Assembly: GCA_905067535.1 (NCBI GenBank)
Contig: CAJHIR010000029.1
Span: 1 to 11,529, forward strand
From: Candidatus Argoarchaeum ethanivorans
GTDB lineage: Archaea > Halobacteriota > Methanosarcinia > Methanosarcinales > EX4572-44
Direction: 5' to 3'
DNA length: 11,529 nucleotides
A program made the position numbers and the translations under genes. The notes under the pieces were generated by a model, which had not been told where the DNA came from, made no database searches, and saw only the letters and a list, made by a program, of their open reading frames with translations. This document shows positions 5,962 through 11,484 of the stretch, one piece after another (the stretch's first letter is position 1; each line of letters opens with the position of its first letter).

Positions 5962-7650
5962 TCACATTTCTTCAGGCGCTGCCATTCCAAGAGTATCAAG
6001 TGTTGTCTTGAGCCTTCTTCTGGCACATCTAACAAGCACAAGGCGTGACCTTCGCAGGTTTTCATCTGCCTGCAACACTGGCGAGTCCCGGTAGAATTGG
6101 TTAAACGCATCAGCAAGCTCACGAGCATAGATAGCGAGAATGTGTGGTTTTAATTCTTTTGCTGCTGTGTGGATGATATTAGATAGATATGCCATCTTTT
6201 TTATCAGCAGTTTTTCGTTTTCATGGTTAAGAAGATGCATATCAGCGTTTTCAAAGTTGCACTTTTCCTCTGCTGCTTTTTTAAGGATGCTGCATGCCCT
6301 GGCATGGGCATATTGTATGAATGGTGCGCCCTGTTTTTCAAAATCAAGTGCTTCTCGCCAGTCAAACACTGTTGATTTATCAGCAGATATTTTGATCACA
6401 TCATAGCGTATCGCTGCAGTACCGATCATCTGTGCCACATCTTTTTTAAACTCTTCACTTTTTTCGGGGCGGCGTTTATTTACTTCTTCGTAAGCATGTT
6501 TTTCAATCTCATCAATGAGTTCATCAGCAGAAACGAACATACCCTTTCGTGTGCTCATTGAGCCTTCAGGAAGAGATACAAACTCGAAGATAATAATATC
6601 AGGCTGCTTTAATCCAAGGGTATGAAGCACAAGCTTGAGCTGCGTGGATATTAGTTTGTGATCAGCACCAAGCACGTCAATCATCCAGTCGCAGTTTTGT
6701 GCCTTCCATTTATGATATGCAAGGTCTCTTGTACTGTACAGGCTCGTGCCATCGCTTCGCTGCAAAACAAGACTTTTATCGATGCCAAAATCCGAGAGAT
6801 CCACCACAAGAGCACCATTATCACTTTTTACTCTACCCGTTTTTTTAATATCCTCCACGATCTCTTTTACTGCACCCGAAAGCACAAAAGATGACTCTTC
6901 TATAAACCGATCGTGAACAATGTTCATTCGGTTAAGTGTCTCACGTATTCCATCCATTGCAAGTTGTACTGCTTTGCTAAATCGTTGTATTACTGCCTTG
7001 TCCGCTTTTTCCAGTCGCTGCATTAACGTGTTGATTTCACTTTTTTTATTAACAGATTCCTCAAGTACCTGGTTAGCCTTGATATACACGTCAGCTATGG
7101 CATGATCTGATTTCTTTTGACCATCAAAAACAAACTGTTCAAGTGCCCATGATACAACTGCAATCTGCCGTCCCATATCGTTAACATAATACTGCACCTC
7201 AACATCATAGCCAGCCATTCTCAGAATCCTTGCCAGAGTGTCTCCAATGATAGAATTTCGAATATGCCCCACATGCAAGGGACCGTTTGGATTGACAGAA
7301 GTATGCTCAATTATCACCTTTGTGTTAGTTACCATGCTTTCAAAATCATCTGACTGGATGGCGTTTAGTGTATCAACAAGATATTTCTCCCCGACAAAGA
7401 AGTTGATATATGCTCCCGCGACCTCTATTCGATCGATAAGAGTATTCTCTTTTAGTTGTATTTTTTTTTTTATCTCTCCTGCAATCATTACCGGGTTTTT
7501 CTTGTAGATTGGTGAAAGACGAAACGCCACAGATGTTGCAAGGTCGGCATGCTCTGACTCTTCAAGTGGAATTGGCAGCAACTTAAAACCAGCATCTTTT
7601 AAAGCAGTCTTTAAAACTGATTCTACTTCATTTTTAAATCGTATGAACAT
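5962..7650 (-). CDS. argS: Arginyl-tRNA synthetase
   Basis: Class I aminoacyl-tRNA synthetase charging tRNA-Arg with arginine in the cytoplasm. From the ATG at 7650 it has 562 residues, a normal length. An N-terminal additional domain spans about 1-100. SVNPNGPLHVGHIRNSIIGD carries the HIGH-type motif HVGH at 126-129, followed by YYVNDMGRQ (154-162). DVLGADHK lies near 325-332, and MSTRKG at 365-370 stands in for KMSKS, as is common in ArgRS. The DALR anticodon-binding domain runs from about 443 (GAPFIQYAHARA) to LGMAAPEEM at the end. The frame stays open 47 codons further upstream, but that stretch is the hairpin region. The 7650 ATG has GAGAGGT seven bases before it and matches the family start. 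The 3' end is copied in the downstream repeats. Confidence 0.97.
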   Translation of the reverse strand: MFIRFKNEVESVLKTALKDAGFKLLPIPLEESEHADLATSVAFRLSPIYKKNPVMIAGEIKKKIQLKENTLIDRIEVAGAYINFFVGEKYLVDTLNAIQSDDFESMVTNTKVIIEHTSVNPNGPLHVGHIRNSIIGDTLARILRMAGYDVEVQYYVNDMGRQIAVVSWALEQFVFDGQKKSDHAIADVYIKANQVLEESVNKKSEINTLMQRLEKADKAVIQRFSKAVQLAMDGIRETLNRMNIVHDRFIEESSFVLSGAVKEIVEDIKKTGRVKSDNGALVVDLSDFGIDKSLVLQRSDGTSLYSTRDLAYHKWKAQNCDWMIDVLGADHKLISTQLKLVLHTLGLKQPDIIIFEFVSLPEGSMSTRKGMFVSADELIDEIEKHAYEEVNKRRPEKSEEFKKDVAQMIGTAAIRYDVIKISADKSTVFDWREALDFEKQGAPFIQYAHARACSILKKAAEEKCNFENADMHLLNHENEKLLIKKMAYLSNIIHTAAKELKPHILAIYARELADAFNQFYRDSPVLQADENLRRSRLVLVRCARRRLKTTLDTLGMAAPEEM

Positions 7651-7662
7651 TATGATACCTCT

Positions 7663-7683
7663 CTCGATTACTGCGTAATCAAG
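7663..7683 (-). promoter_or_regulatory. Hairpin directly before the argS ribosome site
   Basis: On the minus strand CTTGATTAC, loop GCA, GTAATCGAG: nine pairs, one a G-U possible only in the minus-strand RNA. The plus strand would have a C-A mismatch, so the structure fits the argS transcript. The last stem bases (GAG) run into the GAGAGGT ribosome site, so folding could limit initiation. Confidence 0.55.
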
Positions 7684-7686
7684 AAA

Positions 7687-7708
7687 CTGCACAACGAAGT
7701 TGTTGCAG
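7687..7708. repeat. Leader hairpin B
   Basis: CTGCACAAC, loop GAA, GTTGTTGCAG, with one bulged T. The right arm ends in the family mark TGCAG. The 17-base left flank and arm from 7679 (TCAAGAAACTGCACAAC) recurs at 7849-7865 with one change. Confidence 0.6.
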
Positions 7709-7710
7709 AA

Positions 7711-7729
7711 CTGCATACTCCGTATGCAG
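7711..7729. repeat. Leader hairpin C
   Basis: CTGCATAC, loop TCC, GTATGCAG: eight perfect pairs with a 3-nt loop. TGCAG is at 7725-7729, exactly 34 bases before the TGCAG of hairpin D. Confidence 0.7.
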
Positions 7730-7737
7730 AAATAACT

Positions 7738-7758
7738 CTCGACTGCGAAGCAGTCGAG
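7738..7758. repeat. Leader hairpin D
   Basis: CTCGACTGC, loop GAA, GCAGTCGAG: nine perfect pairs, followed directly by TGCAG (7759-7763). Compared with the CTTGATTGC/GCAATCAAG stems it has two substitutions on each arm that preserve pairing. Confidence 0.75.
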
Positions 7759-7772
7759 TGCAGAAAACAACT

Positions 7773-7792
7773 CTTGATTGACAGCAATCAAG
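7773..7792. repeat. Leader hairpin E
   Basis: CTTGATTG, loop ACAG, CAATCAAG, followed by TGCAG (7793-7797), 34 bases after that of hairpin D. Arms and flanks (CAACTCTTGATTG and AGCAATCAAGTGCAG) match unit 4 of the array downstream of argS, differing mainly in the loop. Confidence 0.75.
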
Positions 7793-7826
7793 TGCAGAAA
7801 GTGAGTAGCAAGAAGATATGGTTGCG

Positions 7827-7838
7827 TTTATACTTTCC
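7827..7838 (-). promoter_or_regulatory. Probable argS promoter (BRE plus TATA)
   Basis: Minus-strand GGAAAGTATAAA resembles an archaeal BRE followed by a TATA box. Transcription from about 7803 would give a leader of about 150 nt containing hairpins E, D, C, B and the ribosome-site hairpin before the argS ATG. Confidence 0.5.
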
Positions 7839-7854
7839 TATACGTCGTTCAAGA

Positions 7855-7879
7855 AACTGCATAACTTCGTTGTGCAGTT
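7855..7879. repeat. Hairpin F, sixth member of the family
   Basis: AACTGCATAAC, loop TTC, GTTGTGCAGTT: 11 pairs, one a T-G pair that works on the plus strand only. It is a diverged relative of hairpin B and contains TGCAG at 7873-7877. It lies outside the predicted argS leader and before the predicted redoxin promoter. Confidence 0.6.
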
Positions 7880-7881
7880 AT

Positions 7882-7921
7882 GTTATCATGTTTGTTATCA
7901 TATTTGATAACTATGTGATAA
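7882..7921. promoter_or_regulatory. Cluster of four TTATCA-type half-sites, candidate operator
   Basis: GTTATCA occurs at 7882 and 7894 (12 bases apart), then inverted as TGATAAC at 7905 and TGATAAT at 7916 (11 apart). The inner pair forms a perfect 7-bp inverted repeat with a 4-base centre (7894-7911). Spacing near one helical turn puts all sites on one DNA face, typical of a dimeric regulator binding cooperatively. It lies upstream of the redoxin-nrdD promoter candidate. The regulator is unknown. Confidence 0.4.
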
Positions 7922-7972
7922 TCTCTGGTAACACATGATTTTTTATGGTATTCAATCATGCTGTAAAAAACC

Positions 7973-7982
7973 ATTATTATAC
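7973..7982 (+). promoter_or_regulatory. TATA candidate of the redoxin-nrdD operon
   Basis: ATTATTATAC preceded by an A run. A start near 8004 would leave a leader of about 20 bases carrying AGGAGTG (8011-8017), seven bases before the ATG. Confidence 0.35.
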
Positions 7983-8024
7983 ATTATGTTGATGTGAAGT
8001 GTATAACAAAAGGAGTGAAAAAAA

Positions 8025-8291
8025 ATGGATATTCGAGTATACACGACTGGTGTTTGCCCAAACTGCAAACAATTAAAACAGGCACTGGAAAAGCAAAATA
8101 AAACATATCAAGAAGTAAATATGACAACTGCGGAAGCTCTTACAGAGCTTAATATGAATGGTGTGTTCACACTGTCTGCACCAGTGCTTCAGATAAGAAA
8201 CAAGTTTTATACACACGACAAACTGTTCAGGGATAATAATTTAGATATTAACTCACTAAACAATATACTTTCACAGGAAGAATCTGCATGA
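8025..8291 (+). CDS. Glutaredoxin-like (NrdH-type) redoxin
   Basis: A small thiol-disulfide carrier of 88 residues with a thioredoxin fold. VYTTGVCPNCKQLKQAL carries the redox pair CPNC at residues 11-14, and SAPVL provides the expected cis-proline (Pro53). Length matches NrdH/glutaredoxin-like proteins; no membrane segment or signal is present. Its stop overlaps the nrdD start (ATGA), so the two are translationally coupled. Methanogens such as Methanosarcina are known to feed electrons to class III ribonucleotide reductase through a NrdH-like redoxin and a ferredoxin-linked disulfide reductase, so the probable role here is reductant for NrdD (inference from context). No reductase for it is in the window. 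The start is well supported by AGGAGTG seven bases upstream. Confidence 0.87.
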   Translation: MDIRVYTTGVCPNCKQLKQALEKQNKTYQEVNMTTAEALTELNMNGVFTLSAPVLQIRNKFYTHDKLFRDNNLDINSLNNILSQEESA

Positions 8292-10630
8292 TCCAGAAAC
8301 AAGAATTAAAAATGACAACGAAAAATATGCAAGATGACTATACTACAATGGACTTTCAAAACCCAACCACACAAAAAACACTCGATGGTGCATCGGTGTC
8401 AATGCCAAAAGTGCGCACCACTGATGGACACTTTCTTGAATGGGATAAAAATCTCATCGTAAAACAGTTGCAGAATGAAACCAAATTATCAGAACAATTC
8501 TACAAACTACCAGCAATAAGCGAAGACCAGGCGAAAGAGATAGCAAAGGAAACCGAGCGACGTATCCAAAAAATGGGTGTAAAATTCCTATCAGGGCCGC
8601 TCATACGAGAAATTGTTAACATCGTGCTCCTTGAACACGGGCATATAGAATGGAGAAATATCTCTACAAGAGTGGGGACTCCTGTGTATGACGCTCATCA
8701 AATAGATATTGGAGACGGCTTCGAGGCACGGGACAATGCAAACCTGCAGGAAAATGCAGAAACAAGCCACAAGAAAAAAGCAGATAAAATTTCAAAAGAA
8801 CAATACCTCCTTCTCCTGCCACCACACATCGCAGATGCACACCTGAAAGGAGACATACACATTCACGACCTCGAATATCTTGGAACTCGAGCATTCTGCC
8901 AGGATTGGGACCTGCGTTATTTCTTTTACTATGGACTCATGCCAGACGGCACAGGTATTAAAGCAAGTGTTGCAGGACCAGCCATGAAACCAGAAGTTGC
9001 TGTTTTGCATGCAGTAAAAGCTCTTGGCAGTGCACAGACAAACTTTTCAGGAGGCCAGGGTTTCTATAACTTCCTGACGTTTCTTGCACCGTACGTTGAA
9101 GACATGCCCTATGAAGAAATTGAGCAACTCATGCAGATGTTCGTCTACGAGATGACGCAGATGATGGTAGCTCGCGGTGGGCAGCCAGTCTTTAGCAGTG
9201 TACAGCTATCGCCAGGTGTCCCTAAACTATGGAAAGACAAACCAGCAGTCTACAAAGGCAAAGTATGGGATGGAGTACAGGCGCAGCTTCGCACTTACGG
9301 TGAGTTTGAGCGTGAAGTCAGACTCTTGTTCGAGGCTCTAATGCAGGTAATGCTCAAAGGCGACCACTTTGGCAAACCATTCAACTTCCCAAAGCCAGAG
9401 ATAAGCATAGAACCATATTTCATGAAAGAGGATGAAGAATTCAACAAAAATAACCCAACCGTGTTAAGCTACGATGAGCTCTACACGCTCTCATTCGAAC
9501 TTGCAGCAAAACAGGGCTCACCATACTTTGACAACCAGCTGCCTGAGTATCGTGGAGCAGGAGACGGTATAAGCTGCTACCAATGCTGTGCCTACAATTT
9601 CTCAAGCACAAGCACTGATGACAACGAGTTCGAAGATAAACTCTACTTTAAAGATGGCAAACACTTCTCAATGGGTGCATGGCAGGTAGTTTCAATCAAC
9701 TGCCCAAGAGCAGCCTATAAAGCAGAACGAGGCAACACCAAAGAACTATTTGCTGAACTCAAAAAAATGATGGATACCGCAGTAGAGCTTTTTCAGGTCA
9801 AGCGCGACTGGATGGAACACATAATCCGGAACAAACGTATGCCATTCGCAACACAACAGCCCAAAGACCCGAATACAAATAAACCCGGAAGAATAGCAGT
9901 GGGCATTGAAAAACTTGTATACATTATCGGGGTTATCGGCATCAACGAGATGGTACAACATCACACAGGAAAACAAATACACGAATCCAGTGATGCACTC
10001 AGGCTCGCAGTCCAGACGATGTATGAATTAAAATTCTATGCAAAAGAACTATCAGAAAAACACAACATGGAGATTGCACTTGCACGCACACCAGCAGAAA
10101 CCACGTGCCAGCGCTTTGCAGTATCAGACCTGCTGCACGATCAATACCAGCAGTACGCAGAGGCGGTAGTAAAAGGAGATGTCAAAACCTCAAAAGAAAA
10201 AATACAGGAAACAAGAGATCTCCCCATCTACTACACTAACGGCACCCATGTCCCGCTATCAGCGAATGCAAGCCTGATAGAACGCATAGAAATCGAACAC
10301 ATATTCTTCCCGATCGTAGACGGCGGAAATATTCTGCACATCTGGCTTGGAGAAGCACAGCCAAACCTTCATGGACTGAAAGACTTCGCAATGCACCTTG
10401 CCAAGAATACACAGGTCGGGTACTTTGCATTTACCCGCGACATGACCATGTGCATGAACGATTTTCACATAGCATCAGGACTTCTTCAAAAATGCCCGAA
10501 CTGCGGGAGTGAAAACGTGGAACACCTCTCAAGAGTTACAGGATACGTGCAGGCAGTCAGCGGATGGAACGAATCAAAGAAACAGGAGCTAAAAGACAGG
10601 CAGCGATACAATGTGTCAGATATGATCTAA
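8288..10630 (+). CDS. nrdD: Anaerobic (class III) ribonucleoside-triphosphate reductase
   Basis: Oxygen-sensitive glycyl-radical enzyme making deoxynucleotides from NTPs. The 780 residues comprise a variable tail (1-39), an ATP-cone-like regulatory region (about 40-135, KVRTTDGHFLEWDKNLIVKQL), and the ten-stranded barrel core. Likely redox cysteines are Cys204 (RAFCQDWD) and Cys430, 433 and 434 (GISCYQCCAYNF). Near the C-terminus lie a metal site with Cys722, Cys736 and Cys739 (CPNCGS) and the glycyl-radical loop SRVTGY with Gly752. The extra active-site cysteines and linked redoxin suggest thiol reductant rather than formate. At the metal site the usual partner of Cys722 is replaced by CMNDFH, so Asp725 or His727 may be the fourth ligand. 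The start at 8288 has AGGAAG seven bases upstream and overlaps the redoxin stop; the next Met is residue 9. The NrdG activase is not in the window. Confidence 0.97.
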   Translation: MIQKQELKMTTKNMQDDYTTMDFQNPTTQKTLDGASVSMPKVRTTDGHFLEWDKNLIVKQLQNETKLSEQFYKLPAISEDQAKEIAKETERRIQKMGVKFLSGPLIREIVNIVLLEHGHIEWRNISTRVGTPVYDAHQIDIGDGFEARDNANLQENAETSHKKKADKISKEQYLLLLPPHIADAHLKGDIHIHDLEYLGTRAFCQDWDLRYFFYYGLMPDGTGIKASVAGPAMKPEVAVLHAVKALGSAQTNFSGGQGFYNFLTFLAPYVEDMPYEEIEQLMQMFVYEMTQMMVARGGQPVFSSVQLSPGVPKLWKDKPAVYKGKVWDGVQAQLRTYGEFEREVRLLFEALMQVMLKGDHFGKPFNFPKPEISIEPYFMKEDEEFNKNNPTVLSYDELYTLSFELAAKQGSPYFDNQLPEYRGAGDGISCYQCCAYNFSSTSTDDNEFEDKLYFKDGKHFSMGAWQVVSINCPRAAYKAERGNTKELFAELKKMMDTAVELFQVKRDWMEHIIRNKRMPFATQQPKDPNTNKPGRIAVGIEKLVYIIGVIGINEMVQHHTGKQIHESSDALRLAVQTMYELKFYAKELSEKHNMEIALARTPAETTCQRFAVSDLLHDQYQQYAEAVVKGDVKTSKEKIQETRDLPIYYTNGTHVPLSANASLIERIEIEHIFFPIVDGGNILHIWLGEAQPNLHGLKDFAMHLAKNTQVGYFAFTRDMTMCMNDFHIASGLLQKCPNCGSENVEHLSRVTGYVQAVSGWNESKKQELKDRQRYNVSDMI

Positions 10631-10651
10631 ATTGCGAGGATGTGAACTAAT

Positions 10652-10756
10652 ATGGTAAAAAATTTTTTTGAGGAGCTAATAGTCGGTACTTTTGCGCTAA
10701 TAGTCGGTATAATAGTTTTAATAGGGCTATATCATGGGCTTCCTCCAATTCTGTAA
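10652..10756 (+). CDS. 34-residue single-span membrane miniprotein
   Basis: An ATG ORF of 34 codons starts 21 bases after nrdD and ends 25 bases before the next gene on the same strand. It has a short polar head (MVKNFFEE), a hydrophobic span from about 9 to 27 (LIVGTFALIVGIIVLIGLY), and the end HGLPPIL. GTGA lies six bases before the ATG as a modest ribosome site. The 14-base sequence GCTAATAGTCGGTA occurs twice, 21 bases apart (10675 and 10696), so the span contains a seven-residue internal duplication (LIVG). Such peptides are often membrane-protein modulators or toxin-like, but nothing here fixes a role. The clean membrane composition and tight same-strand spacing favour a real gene. Confidence 0.45.
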   Translation: MVKNFFEELIVGTFALIVGIIVLIGLYHGLPPIL

Positions 10757-10781
10757 ACGGCATTTAGCTGAGTGAGAAATT

Positions 10782-11099
10782 ATGACGAATCAATACAAAT
10801 ATGGAAGAGAAAAAAAGAAATTAGTAGCAAGAAGACTTAGAGGAAAAGGCGCTAAAGTAAAACTAAGCATAGGTAGCCGCGGTGCAGCAGACCTGATCGC
10901 AGAATTTCCCAGTGGCAAGAAATGGCACGTTCAGGTAAAAGCCACAAGAAAAGGCAAACCTGCAAGTCCAAGCCCAAAGGATGCAGGTCGTCTCAAGAGT
11001 TCAGCAAGCAAAAACAAAGCCACAGCGGTGATAGCCAAAGTAAGTAGAAATGAAGTGAACTATTCTTCAGCTCGCATCAAAAGGAGATTGAAACCTTAA
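10782..11099 (+). CDS. Small PD-(D/E)XK-fold nuclease-like protein (Hjc/Mrr-like)
   Basis: A basic protein of 105 residues resembling the core of archaeal Holliday-junction resolvases and related endonuclease-fold proteins. The pattern is YGREKKKLVARRLRGKG with Glu10, GSRGAADLIAEF with Asp37, then WHVQVKAT with Gln51 and Lys53. This gives E, D and QxK; the usual acidic residue before xK is Gln, as in Mrr-type enzymes. A Ser/Lys-rich loop follows (about 56-78), and the protein ends very basic (RIKRRLKP), suggesting nucleic-acid binding. GTGAG five bases before the ATG supports the start. It probably belongs with the preceding small gene and nrdD in one direction, but a shared transcript is unproven. 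It may be an active resolvase or endonuclease, or a DNA-binding relative; the fold is more certain than the activity. Confidence 0.6.
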   Translation: MTNQYKYGREKKKLVARRLRGKGAKVKLSIGSRGAADLIAEFPSGKKWHVQVKATRKGKPASPSPKDAGRLKSSASKNKATAVIAKVSRNEVNYSSARIKRRLKP

Positions 11100-11259
11100 G
11101 TACATGCCTGGATAAAATCGAAATAAAATGATGTAGGTAAGGTGTATGATCGTGGAGCAGTCGAAGAGATTTTAAGGTGGTGTTGGAATAGGTGAAGAAG
11201 AATCTAAACTCATAAAAGGATTTAAACAGAAGATATGTCAAAAGTATAACATAAAAAAG

Positions 11260-11484
11260 ATGATATTATTTGGTTCTCAGGTGAGTGGTGAGGCGGATGA
11301 GAATAGCGATGTTGATTTAATCGTAGTTGGTGATGAGTTTAAGAATAAAAGCCCGCTTAAAAGACCTGTTGCGCTATATTTAGAGTGGACGATGGATTAT
11401 CCGGTAGATTTTTTATGTTATACACCAGAGGAAAAGGAGATAAATATTGTTCGTCATGCGATAAAAGAGGGGGTTGTAATTTGA
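11260..11484 (+). CDS. MNT-type minimal nucleotidyltransferase, start uncertain
   Basis: Pol-beta-superfamily nucleotidyltransferase domain of the kind paired with HEPN proteins (MntA, or AMPylating antitoxin, type). ILFGSQVSGEADENSDVDL gives the GS motif (residues 5-6 from the ATG at 11260) and metal-binding Asp17 and Asp19; VDFLCY supplies the third acid, Asp50. The ATG lies inside the conserved strand, leaving no N-terminal helix. The frame is open and homologous-looking further upstream (KLIKGFKQKICQKYNIKK) to 11176, yet that stretch has no ATG, GTG or TTG. An upstream in-frame ATG at 11146 is cut off by TAA at 11173. Initiation at ATA 11188 behind GGTGGTG, a shortened protein from 11260, or a decayed gene are all possible. 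A HEPN partner would be expected next, beyond the window; the last three bases are ATG. Confidence 0.72.
   Translation: MILFGSQVSGEADENSDVDLIVVGDEFKNKSPLKRPVALYLEWTMDYPVDFLCYTPEEKEINIVRHAIKEGVVI

Larger units (their letters stand above)
5678..5966. repeat. Four tandem 74/74/74/67-bp repeats, each with an argS tail copy and a hairpin
   Basis: Units begin with TTTCTTCC(A/G)G at 5678, 5752, 5826 and 5900; a fifth start at 5967 is the genuine argS 3' end. Each unit, read on the minus strand, holds a copy of the last argS codons (LGMA[A/V]PEEM plus TGA) and then the hairpin CTTGATTGC-loop-GCAATCAAG. Units 2 and 3 are identical. Unit 1 differs by A to G in GGTGCTGCC, so its copy encodes LGMAAPEEM, the same peptide as argS but with synonymous changes. 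Unit 4 lacks seven bases (CGTGACT). Every unit has TGCAG directly after the + strand hairpin. Near identity implies recent tandem amplification. The array fills the convergent radB/argS gap and would lie in the 3' ends of both transcripts. Confidence 0.95.
7651..8024. other. Divergent intergenic region between argS and the redoxin gene
   Basis: The argS-proximal half (7663-7800) is packed with five small hairpins. The middle has an argS promoter candidate (7827-7838) and a sixth hairpin (7855-7879). The redoxin-proximal half is AT-rich, with four TTATCA-type boxes (7882-7921), an inverted repeat CATGATT/AATCATG (7934-7960) and a TATA candidate near 7973-7982. No gene is supported within it. 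Confidence 0.7.

Noticed and set aside
5678..5966. CRISPR array
   Set aside because: The units are almost identical over their whole length, with no variable spacers, and contain argS coding sequence.
5497..6128. Minus-strand ORFs of 77-92 codons through the repeat array
   Set aside because: They result from reading the repeats in other frames and overlap radB or argS; no start signals were seen.
7651..7791. 47-codon N-terminal extension of argS
   Set aside because: The frame is open, but it runs through the hairpin array, its composition is unlike ArgRS, and the ATG at 7650 has a good ribosome site and the family N-terminus.
7934..7960. Inverted repeat CATGATT / AATCATG as a terminator or riboswitch
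   Set aside because: The 7-bp arms are AT-rich and 13 bases apart, without a T tract; possibly a binding site but too weak to call.
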